In this document: positions 57,011-64,000 of the stretch, one piece after another
Layout: every line of letters begins with the position of its first letter
Position numbering within the stretch: the first letter of the stretch is position 1
NCBI RefSeq assembly: GCF_003614185.1
Contig: NZ_KZ987724.1
Location: 4,477,743-4,541,742 of the forward strand
Direction: 5' to 3'
Length of the DNA stretch: 64,000 nt
Source of the DNA: Paenibacillus aceti
GTDB taxonomy: Bacteria; Bacillota; Bacilli; Paenibacillales; Paenibacillaceae
Translations under genes and position numbers: made by a program
The notes under the pieces: model-generated
What the model saw: only the letters and a program-made list of their open reading frames with translations
Told to the model about the DNA's origin: nothing
The model's database searches: none

Positions 57011-58765
57011 AACCTCTGTATGATCAAGGGGGATAGACATTGTGACTAGGGTTCCCTTTCCAACTTCACTCTGGACTCTTAAGGAAGCTCGCCCATTATA
57101 AATGCCTTCCAAGCGTTCAGTAATATTAAAAATGGCCGTTCCAGTTCCTTTTTGGGAATCGACAGTTTGCTCCCCAAGTACACGCAACTTCTCGCTATTA
57201 ATGCCTGTCCCATTATCCTCAACCCCAATATTCATGAATCCCTTTGCAGCATCAATGCGGATGGTTATTTTTCTGTTTTCTTTTATATTTGTAAAGGCGT
57301 GGTGAATGGCGTTCTCCACAAGGGGTTGTAAGGAAAATGGAGGCAGCAGGACTTTCTCAAGACCTGGCTTGATCTCCCAAACAATTTGATACTTATTCGG
57401 AAAGCGAGCTTGCTCTAGTGATAAATAGGCCTCGACATGTTCGATTTCCTTGTCCAGGGGAATGAGCAATTGCCGGGCCCCCTGCAGATTACTACGAAAG
57501 AAATTACTCAGATCAATGAGTAGTTGTCGCGCTCTTTCGACATCAGTACGGCATAATGCAGAAATCGTATTAATCGCATTAAAGAAGAAATGGGGATGTA
57601 TTTGCGCTTGCAGAGCTCTGATTTCCGCATCCTTCAGTAGCTTCGTTTGCTGCTCCGCTTGGGCTAATTCTAGCTGGGTGGAGAATAGATTGGCTAATCC
57701 TTCGGCTAATTCTTGCTGAACTTCTGTTAATTTATCCGGATTTGTGAAGTACATTTTAAGCGATCCCACCGTCGTCCCATGGACTTTTAATGGAATCACA
57801 ATAGCGGCCTGCAAGGGGCAATCATCTTGAAAGCAATGAATATCCTTCTTCGATTTCACTACATGAATTACGCCTTGTTTGAGCACTTTTTTAGTTAATT
57901 TAGTGGCCAGCCCCTCAAGTGGTGTATGATGATCAGAAGCGGCACCCACATGGGACAGTACCTTGTGATCATCGGTAATAGCTACAGCATCTGCATCCGT
58001 TCTTGAGAGTATAATTTGGGAGATCTCCTTACATGAATCTGGATTCAAGCCTTGCCGAAAAAAGGGAAGCGTTTGCTCCGCAATTTGAAAAGTACGATTG
58101 GTTTGGGAGGCACGGGTCCTCTCTTTATCATTCAGTACCGACTGAATAATAACGACGAATAGCAAAGTCCCAAAGCCGTTTCCAATAATCATGGGCAGTC
58201 CTATTAACTGAACAAGCTCCCAGGCATATGCAAATGGTTTGGCCGTGAGCAAAATAATAATCATTTGCACCGCTTCTAATGTCATTCCTAAAGCAACGGT
58301 GAACAATGGAGTAAGTTTAGTAGACTTCCTTCGCCGCCATTTTCCGATATATCCGGCAGTAGCACCTGCCAAAATCGTTGATATGGCACAGGCTGCAGCA
58401 GTAAAACCTCCGAGTGAATAGCGGTGTAAACCAGCAATCAGTCCACTTCCTAATCCAACGGCGGGTCCTCCTAGCAGGCCTCCAATGAAAACACCCATGA
58501 CCCTCGTGTTGGCAATTGCATTCTCGGAATCAATAGTAGCTAGCCAATGCCAATTATGGTTGGCAATGGTACTGTGGTGGATTTCAATCCCTGTATAGTT
58601 ACTAATAATTCCGAATGCTCCGAACAGGATCGTAAGTTTAATTTTATCACTTACTTTGTGGTCCCCTTGTACAATTTGACGGAATGATTTCATTTGAGAC
58701 AGTAAAAAAGCGGCAGTCACAATGATACCTATTTTTTCAATCATGAAAGGCAGTAGTTGCAACAT
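57005..58765 (-). CDS. lytS: LytS-type sensor histidine kinase
   Basis: A 586-residue membrane kinase. The N-terminal ~200 residues form the 5TM-LYT sensor (GVFIGGLLGGPAVGLGSGLI is typical), followed by a GAF-like domain (residues ~230-360) and a His-kinase region with ALQAQIHPHFFFNAINTISA containing the phospho-accepting His and an ATPase domain (LQPLVENAIHHAF, VEDNGTGI). The pairing with LytT and CstA resembles pyruvate-sensing systems. The stop codon lies in an inverted-repeat element. Confidence 0.92.
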   Translation of the reverse strand: MLQLLPFMIEKIGIIVTAAFLLSQMKSFRQIVQGDHKVSDKIKLTILFGAFGIISNYTGIEIHHSTIANHNWHWLATIDSENAIANTRVMGVFIGGLLGGPAVGLGSGLIAGLHRYSLGGFTAAACAISTILAGATAGYIGKWRRRKSTKLTPLFTVALGMTLEAVQMIIILLTAKPFAYAWELVQLIGLPMIIGNGFGTLLFVVIIQSVLNDKERTRASQTNRTFQIAEQTLPFFRQGLNPDSCKEISQIILSRTDADAVAITDDHKVLSHVGAASDHHTPLEGLATKLTKKVLKQGVIHVVKSKKDIHCFQDDCPLQAAIVIPLKVHGTTVGSLKMYFTNPDKLTEVQQELAEGLANLFSTQLELAQAEQQTKLLKDAEIRALQAQIHPHFFFNAINTISALCRTDVERARQLLIDLSNFFRSNLQGARQLLIPLDKEIEHVEAYLSLEQARFPNKYQIVWEIKPGLEKVLLPPFSLQPLVENAIHHAFTNIKENRKITIRIDAAKGFMNIGVEDNGTGINSEKLRVLGEQTVDSQKGTGTAIFNITERLEGIYNGRASLRVQSEVGKGTLVTMSIPLDHTEVV

Positions 58766-58852
58766 AAAATCACCATCCGTTCGGTTTTATTCTCTACAGT
58801 CCATTTGTATCCTATAACAAGATATAAGGATTTGTCGACTTCGCCATGATCA

Positions 58853-58899
58853 AGCGGTCAAAAATGATGGGGATGTTCATATTTTTGGGTACGCAAAAG
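58853..58899 (+). repeat. CGGACA-hairpin repeat, copy 3 (internally deleted)
   Basis: Only 47 bp: AGCGGTCAAAAATG is joined directly to ATGGGGATGTTCATATT and ends GTACGCAAAAG. Both outer ends of the full-length copies are retained and everything between is missing. Confidence 0.75.
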
Positions 58900-58946
58900 A
58901 GGCGCCTCCAAGTCAGAAGGTCGACTTTTGAGACGCCCCTTTTTTG
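58897..58946. terminator. Terminator beside repeat copy 3
   Basis: GGCG-CCTCCAAGTC pairs with GACTTTTGAGACGCC, flanked by A-rich and T-rich runs. The arms share CTCCAAGTC and GACGC with the terminator at 53931 that abuts repeat copy 2. Confidence 0.75.
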
Positions 58947-58979
58947 TGATGTGCCCTCGATGTTGGCACTCCGCTTATG

Positions 58980-60518
58980 TTACTTCTTCATCCATTCCTG
59001 CACATTCCACACTTGCGTGACCCAGCCCTCGTAGAAGTTCGGCTCGTGGGAGACGAGCAGGATCGTGCCAGTATATTTCCTGAGCGCGTCCTGAAGAGCG
59101 GCCTTGGCGCGAACGTCGAGATGGCTGGTCGGCTCATCCAGCACGAGCACATTGCTATCGGTCAGCATGAGCTCGCATAGCCGAACCTTAGCCTGCTCCC
59201 CGCCGCTCAGGAGGCGGATCTCCTTGCGGATATGCTTCTCGGTCAACCCAGACTGGGCGAGCAGGCGCCGGAAATCCTTCAGCGTCAGATCCGGGCGAAG
59301 CGCCGATAAATGCTCCAGAGGGCAATGCTCGGGAGGCTGCTCCTCTTGGGCGAAATAGGCCGCTTTGACCCGGTCGCCGAATTGAACAGTGCCGCCCAGA
59401 GCCGGAATATAGCCGAGCAAGGTCTTGAGCATCGTCGACTTGCCGATTCCGTTATAACCGACGATGGCGATCTTCTCTCCGCGTTTGACTGTCAGATTGA
59501 CTGCAGCGAATAACGGCTCACTATAGCCGATCTGAAGACGCCTTGCTTCAATGACCGTGCCTGCCGGGTCGGCGTACACCTGGAAGGCGAAGCGCGGCTG
59601 CATCCCGGAGGGCGGCCTATCGATCCGCTCCATCCGCTCCAGCATTTTCTCCCGGCTCTTGGCCTGCTTCGCCTTGCGAATGCGGTTCTTCTGAATGAAT
59701 TCCTCCATCCGCTCGATCTCCCGCTGCTGCCGCGTGTAAGCGGTTTGCAGCTGCTCCTTATTCAATTCATAGCTGCGCTTGAACTGCTCGTAATTGCCGG
59801 GGTATCGGCGAATGGATTGGTGCTCTAAGTGAAAAATGGTTGTCGTGATCGCATTCAGAAATCGCTCGTCATGGGAAACAACGAGGTAGGCCTGCTCATA
59901 CCGGGTCAAATACCCGGTAAGCCACTCGATATGCACGTCATCCAAATAGTTGGTCGGCTCATCCAGCAGCAGGACATCGGGCTGCTCCAGCAATAGCTTG
60001 CCTAGCAGCAGCTTCGTGCGCTGACCGCCGCTCAGCTCGCTCACGTCGCGCTCCGGGTCGAGCGCGAGGAGGCCTAATCCGGCAGCAACCTCCTCGATCT
60101 TTGTATCGACCAGATAGAAGCCGGAATGCTCTAGCTGCTGCTGTATCTCGCCATAACGGGTCAATAAGGAATCGAGATCCTCTTTGCCTTCGGCCATTTG
60201 GGCCGCGAGCTGATTCATCCAGGTCTCCATCGTATACAGCTCCGCATAGGCCGTGCGCAAATATTCGATTATAGTCATTCCTGCCTGCAGATCGATATGC
60301 TGCTGCAGGTAGCCGACGCGGATCCCCGGCAGCCAATCGACAGTTCCGCGATCGGGCAGCAGCTCACCCGACAGGATGCGAAGCAGCGTGGATTTTCCTG
60401 CGCCGTTGCCGCCGACCAGGCCAGCACGCTCTCCCCGCACAAGGCGGAAGCTAATATTGTGAAATACGTTCTTGTCTCCATACGTATGGGACAGTTGTTC
60501 AACCGTAACCATGCTCAT
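58980..60518 (-). CDS. ABC-F family ATPase (ribosome-associated, possible antibiotic resistance)
   Basis: A 512-residue protein with two ABC domains and no membrane segments. Domain 1 has GGNGAGKST, LSGGQRTKL and LLLDEPTNYLD; domain 2 has GYNGIGKST, LSGGEQAKV and VLDEPTSHLD. The linker contains the basic coiled segment (QREIERMEEFIQKNRIRKAK) that enters the ribosome in ABC-F proteins. The frame is open to 60593, but ATG 60518 follows AAGGAGAG and gives the standard start. Its ~300-nt leader with a small uORF and a terminator is like those that induce antibiotic-resistance ABC-F genes (vmlR, vga, msr types), which supports a ribosome-protection role. Confidence 0.85.
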   Translation of the reverse strand: MSMVTVEQLSHTYGDKNVFHNISFRLVRGERAGLVGGNGAGKSTLLRILSGELLPDRGTVDWLPGIRVGYLQQHIDLQAGMTIIEYLRTAYAELYTMETWMNQLAAQMAEGKEDLDSLLTRYGEIQQQLEHSGFYLVDTKIEEVAAGLGLLALDPERDVSELSGGQRTKLLLGKLLLEQPDVLLLDEPTNYLDDVHIEWLTGYLTRYEQAYLVVSHDERFLNAITTTIFHLEHQSIRRYPGNYEQFKRSYELNKEQLQTAYTRQQREIERMEEFIQKNRIRKAKQAKSREKMLERMERIDRPPSGMQPRFAFQVYADPAGTVIEARRLQIGYSEPLFAAVNLTVKRGEKIAIVGYNGIGKSTMLKTLLGYIPALGGTVQFGDRVKAAYFAQEEQPPEHCPLEHLSALRPDLTLKDFRRLLAQSGLTEKHIRKEIRLLSGGEQAKVRLCELMLTDSNVLVLDEPTSHLDVRAKAALQDALRKYTGTILLVSHEPNFYEGWVTQVWNVQEWMKK

Positions 60519-60631
60519 ATCGGTTCTCTCCTTTGTTCGCTTCAAGATAGGAAGCCAACCGGGAGAACAGCAAAAGATAAAGGCAGTTTTCAATTGTCGT
60601 TGTGAAGCAAAAAAGTATACAAAAAATGGGT

Positions 60632-60662
60632 AAGGCCAACTTGCACCTCACCCATACAGATC
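60632..60662 (-). terminator. Leader attenuator of the ABC-F gene
   Basis: On the minus strand ATGGGTGAGG and CCTTACCCAT pair around a short loop and are followed by TTTTTT. It lies about 115 bases before the ABC-F start and downstream of the promoter and uORF, so it would stop transcription in the leader by default. Confidence 0.75.
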
Positions 60663-60743
60663 TATACGCATGAAAGGATAGTGGCTCTTTATCTTCTGTT
60701 CTTCGGTTGGCTTAGCGTTAAAAATGGGCAGACTTCTCCCGTC

Positions 60744-60785
60744 TTAGGCCAAATTCCGTTGAAGAACAGTCGATAAATAGAACAT
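60744..60785 (-). CDS. 13-residue leader peptide (uORF) of the ABC-F gene
   Basis: ATG 60785, preceded by GAGGTGGAAAGGA, encodes MFYLSTVLQRNLA and stops at TAA. The uORF overlaps one side of a long hairpin (GTTCTTC/GAAGAAC plus TTGGC/GCCAA). Stalling of a drug-bound ribosome on it could shift folding away from the downstream terminator. This is inferred by analogy with known attenuated resistance genes. Confidence 0.6.
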   Translation of the reverse strand: MFYLSTVLQRNLA

Positions 60786-60828
60786 TTTCCTTTCCACCTC
60801 ATTTAATAGTTAGTTCCTTACAGTGTGC

Positions 60829-60857
60829 AGTATACGCACCATTCGTCTGCATGTCAA
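60829..60857 (-). promoter_or_regulatory. Strong sigmaA promoter of the ABC-F transcript
   Basis: Minus-strand TTGACA (60852-60857), exactly 17 bases, TATACT (60829-60834). Transcription would start about 40 bases before the uORF. Confidence 0.8.
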
Positions 60858-60984
60858 GTTATGGCAATGCGCCCTTCCGTTCGGACGGTCTTAATCCGCG
60901 ACATTATTATCTACATATGGTATCCTCATTTTTAACGAGCATTGTGATGGAATATAACGTTAACTGGAATGGGAGAGAGGCTGC

Positions 60985-62241
60985 TTGTTTTCTTATGCGA
61001 TAAGGGATCCTAAGGAGAGACGAATCCTGTACGGGCTGATGGCTTTTGTGTTGGTGCTGTCCGTATCGATCGTGTTATCCTATGGCGACTACTTTTTTCT
61101 GGGCGATCCGGACAAGCCTAATAATGATGATGTGAAATATATTCAGACGGCAAAAATATTACTGAACGAAGGGACGCTCGCCTATAACACCGGAACCGAG
61201 CCTTCCTCTTTTATTATGCCGGGCTTTCCTTTGATATTAGCAGGATTTCTGGCAGTTTTCGGACAAGATGGCGGGGGAGTAGTGGCCTTTCGACTATTTC
61301 AGTGCTTACTCCAAGCAGGTTCTCTCTATCTCATTTTCATTATTGCCCGCTATATATTTAATTCGAGGATTGCCTTCATTACTTGCATAATAAGCGCGTT
61401 GTATCTCCCGGACTATTTCTCTTCGGGGGTTATTCTGTCGGAGACGATATTCCGTACGGTGATCCTGCTGCTCGTCTGTGTGATGATCACTGCTGTACAG
61501 TCCAAGCACTGGGGAGGGTATGCCCTCATCGGCGTGCTTACGGCTGCGGCAGCTTACTTCAAGCCCCAGGCCTCCTTATTCCCGGCGGTACTGCTTATTC
61601 TATGGTGGAAAGAGAAGTACACGTGGAGGGAAATGCTGCGATTCACCTGTCTGATCGGTGTGGTGTACATCGCTTTGCTCTCCCCATGGTGGATTCGCAA
61701 TGTGGTTACCTTTGACCGCTTCATTCTGTTTACTGAATCCGGGGGTAGCCCGTTTTTGTTAGGGACGCGAATTTATCATCTGATGCCGCCTGATGGCTTC
61801 TTCGATGCTTATCCCCAATATGATCGGGAGACGCTCTTCCAGGGCTCGGACGCCAGCGCGATGACCAAAGGACTCGATATATTGAAATATGGATTTACTC
61901 ACAATCCGCTTTTGTACCTGTTATGGTATACAGTAGGCAAGTTCATCGGACTTTATTTTGAGGCTTATTATTGGCTGCCGATATTGGGCGTAGGTTTGGT
62001 GGCGGGGCATGTGATTCAAGCGCTGTTGATCTTGCTTAGTATAGCGGGAATAGTATGGTCCCGGAGGGTAAGCAGCTGGCAGCATCAGATGCCGCTCCTG
62101 CTGACGATCCTATATTTTACGGTGATTTATGTGCCGTTTATAGCTTTCTCAAGGTACGGCTACCCGAATGTGGTGTTCCTGCTGATGTATACGGCTCTAG
62201 CTGTGGACCAGATCCTGCAGCGGAGGAAGCTGCGTGCATAA
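60985..62241 (+). CDS. GT39-like membrane glycosyltransferase
   Basis: A 418-residue polytopic protein. After the first membrane segment, the extracytoplasmic loop GDPDKPNNDDVKYIQTAKIL contains the paired acidic residues typical of the PMT/ArnT (GT39, GT-C) fold; about ten more hydrophobic helices follow. Members transfer sugars from lipid-linked donors to proteins or lipids. The start is TTG 60985 after GGGAGAGAGG. It has its own terminator and no linked pathway genes, so the acceptor is unknown. Confidence 0.75.
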   Translation: MFSYAIRDPKERRILYGLMAFVLVLSVSIVLSYGDYFFLGDPDKPNNDDVKYIQTAKILLNEGTLAYNTGTEPSSFIMPGFPLILAGFLAVFGQDGGGVVAFRLFQCLLQAGSLYLIFIIARYIFNSRIAFITCIISALYLPDYFSSGVILSETIFRTVILLLVCVMITAVQSKHWGGYALIGVLTAAAAYFKPQASLFPAVLLILWWKEKYTWREMLRFTCLIGVVYIALLSPWWIRNVVTFDRFILFTESGGSPFLLGTRIYHLMPPDGFFDAYPQYDRETLFQGSDASAMTKGLDILKYGFTHNPLLYLLWYTVGKFIGLYFEAYYWLPILGVGLVAGHVIQALLILLSIAGIVWSRRVSSWQHQMPLLLTILYFTVIYVPFIAFSRYGYPNVVFLLMYTALAVDQILQRRKLRA

Positions 62242-62360
62242 GACGAGATGGTGTGGTTGAAGTAATGGCTGCGATTCGTAGAGGATGCGATTAATAGATG
62301 GTACAATTCGTAGATTGCGCTTAGTTGCAGATATGCATCTATAATACATCACTCCCACCA

Positions 62361-62395
62361 AAAACCGCCAGAGCGAAACTTCTCTGACGGTTTTT
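62361..62395 (+). terminator. Rho-independent terminator
   Basis: AAAACCGCCAGAG pairs with CTCTGACGGTTTT with one mismatch, followed by TTTTC. Nothing else is seen in 62242-62685 apart from the ribosome binding site of the next gene. Confidence 0.85.
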
Positions 62396-62685
62396 CTCTT
62401 TGTGTCTAAGATAGTTTCTCTATACTCCATAAGGCCCTCTAGGCTTACGCAATCCTTGGTTGAATAGTCTTAGGAGGTTCGGCGGGATTTGCAGCTCGGC
62501 TGCGGTTTTTCCGGGACAGGTAAATAAATGTATATGAAAGGTCATGATTTATCTATTTGAATTAAGAGCTAAGTTTCTTACTGTTACAGTAGGCGCTGCC
62601 TATGCCACTTATAACATGGGGAAAGCACGGAAGGGAGGAAGGAGCTTCGAACTTAAGTTTCAAAAAAAGAAAGGAGCTAGCATGT

Positions 62686-64000
62686 ATGAGATGGGGTAAA
62701 CGATGGTTATCGGTTGTCATGATTACAGTTATGCTGTTCGCGTTGATTCCGGCTGCGTATGCGGAGGAGACGGCTCCATTAATATCGGTGGAGGAGGAGG
62801 TTACGGCTGGTCAGAAGGGTGAAGATGGCTCGAATTCCGCTCAGATCACCTTACCAGAAGCTCAAGAAGAGCAAGAAGGTGGGGAAGATCAGGCTTCACT
62901 GGAACCAGATGCCGAGGCCAATTTGGATTCGGCTCAAACCGTTTCCTCTGAAGCGCAGATTCCACAGACTGAGCCCGAGCTACAAGGCGTGACCTCAGCG
63001 GTCTACGGTGAGCCGCGGAACCTGGCGTCAGGTCTCTCCTATGAATGGTCGGAAGCGCCGGAAGCCGCGTATGCGGATGAAAGTAACAAGCTGACGGATG
63101 GCCAATACGGGGGGCTAGACATCTCCGATCCGGCATGGGTCGGGCATCTGAAGAGGAAAACTCGCGAAGTCGTATTCGATCTGGGCGAGCCCAAATCGAT
63201 CACGAACATCAAGGCGAACTTCCTGCAGGACTGGCCGACGAATAACGTGCTCATGCCCCTGACGGTCTCGATGTATGCCTCCGAGGATAAGCAGAATTGG
63301 GGGCTGCTCTCGCATTATGCCACCCAGACCTTGTGGAGAGATGGGCAATATAGAGAGACCTACGAATGGGATGGGAGCAAGGACGGAATCAAGGCGCTAG
63401 GCCCAGATGCGAAGATCGCCTACGCTCGTTACGTGAAGGTCACATTCTCCATGCATACGAAGGCGATGAGCTCCGTGGATGAGATTGAAATATGGGGAAC
63501 GGACGGGAAAGCCGAGGACGCTACAATCGTTCCAACACAGCAACCGGCATTTCTGGCTCCAGGTGAGGCGACAGCGGGGATCAAGCATCTTGGGCTATTT
63601 TACAACGGTCACTATAGTAATGATCTGGGAACTTGGATGAAGGAGCGGATTATCCCGAATATCAGCTATGTTGACAAGACCGGGGAGCCGGTGGATTGGC
63701 TCTTCGATGGTATTCTCTACCTGGGAACCTTCTCACCGCAAGGCCGCAGCTTCGGGGCAGGGTCAGATGTGCCGTCTATTCTGGAGGATTGGGAATGGTA
63801 CTTGGACAAAACCTTCGCTTCGGAAGGAGATATGGTTCAGTTAAATGAAGCGACTAGGGAAGTCGGAGCCAAGCTGGGACAGCCGGATTACAAGGAGAAG
63901 GTTGTCTTGATGATTCCGTATCCGGATGAGGGAGTGGCTAATTTCGGCACCGTTGACGGAGAAAATTTAAGCTTCAGAGCCTCCGTGGTCGGAAAAGAGA
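62686..64000 (+). CDS. Secreted DUF4855 protein, 5' part
   Basis: The frame is open to the window end, 438 codons so far. A signal peptide (MRWGKRWLSVVMITVMLFAL, cleavage after AAYA) is followed by a Glu/Gln-rich linker, a discoidin-like beta domain (NLASGLSYEWSEAPEAAYAD, LTDGQYGG, VVFDLGEPKSITNIKANF) and a region starting KHLGLFYNGHY, typical of DUF4855. DUF4855 proteins are secreted and often carry carbohydrate-binding modules; their activity is not established. ATG 62686 follows AAGGAG by 9 bases; the ATG at 62682 is out of frame. Confidence 0.85.
   Translation, partial: MRWGKRWLSVVMITVMLFALIPAAYAEETAPLISVEEEVTAGQKGEDGSNSAQITLPEAQEEQEGGEDQASLEPDAEANLDSAQTVSSEAQIPQTEPELQGVTSAVYGEPRNLASGLSYEWSEAPEAAYADESNKLTDGQYGGLDISDPAWVGHLKRKTREVVFDLGEPKSITNIKANFLQDWPTNNVLMPLTVSMYASEDKQNWGLLSHYATQTLWRDGQYRETYEWDGSKDGIKALGPDAKIAYARYVKVTFSMHTKAMSSVDEIEIWGTDGKAEDATIVPTQQPAFLAPGEATAGIKHLGLFYNGHYSNDLGTWMKERIIPNISYVDKTGEPVDWLFDGILYLGTFSPQGRSFGAGSDVPSILEDWEWYLDKTFASEGDMVQLNEATREVGAKLGQPDYKEKVVLMIPYPDEGVANFGTVDGENLSFRASVVGKE

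Overview
The window reads as a chromosomal segment of a Paenibacillus-like member of the Bacillales. The basis is gene order (end of cggR, then gapA-pgk-tpiA-gpmI-eno, secG, rnr, smpB, ssrA), Gram-positive ribosome binding sites, frequent TTG/GTG starts, a one-piece tmRNA whose tag ends in ALAA, and CcpA-type cre sites. The genus is inferred from gene content and style; no database was searched.

Layout. 1-6400: central glycolytic operon. 6500-11550: protein export (secG) and ribosome rescue/RNA decay (rnr, smpB, tmRNA). 11513-21914: an accessory segment bounded by the tmRNA 3' end and an imperfect copy of that end. It holds an inverted, diverged tmRNA-like sequence, a DUF3800 gene split by an intact IS30-family element, small orphan genes, a HicA/HicB toxin-antitoxin pair, an AT-rich aldehyde/alcohol dehydrogenase module with a cre site, and a SEC-C protein; no integrase is visible. 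22100-26600: tandem HI0933/BaiN-type flavoproteins, a stand-alone 'sensor' membrane protein and an RQC-minor-type DNA-binding protein. 26900-34900: a carbohydrate locus (LplA/LplB/LplC-type ABC importer, membrane AraC-type regulator, heparinase II/III-like enzyme). 35000-37400: AbrB/Doc-type toxin-antitoxin, ribonuclease H, uracil-DNA glycosylase. 37476-44200: IclR-controlled aldonate operon (alcohol dehydrogenase, YjhG/YagF-type dehydratase, GntP permease, DapA-family aldolase), which fits a Dahms-type route from a pentonate to pyruvate plus glycolaldehyde. 44297-46441: an acyltransferase-like gene broken by tandem duplication, with a divergent TetR regulator. 46600-53900: small tyrosine-recombinase-like protein, USP-domain protein and a complete mrpABCDEFG antiporter operon. 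54200-58800: CstA-family transporter with a LytT/LytS-type two-component system. 58900-64000: an ABC-F ATPase with a leader peptide and attenuator, a GT39-like membrane protein, and the start of a secreted DUF4855 protein.

The signals most worth a second look are non-coding: the inverted tmRNA-like sequence beside ssrA, the duplicated ssrA 3' end about 10.4 kb away, the uORF/attenuator leader of the ABC-F gene, and a repeat family built from CGGACA-containing hairpins (two long copies and one copy reduced to its ends). All similarities are judged by eye; promoters, operators and RNA folds are predictions.
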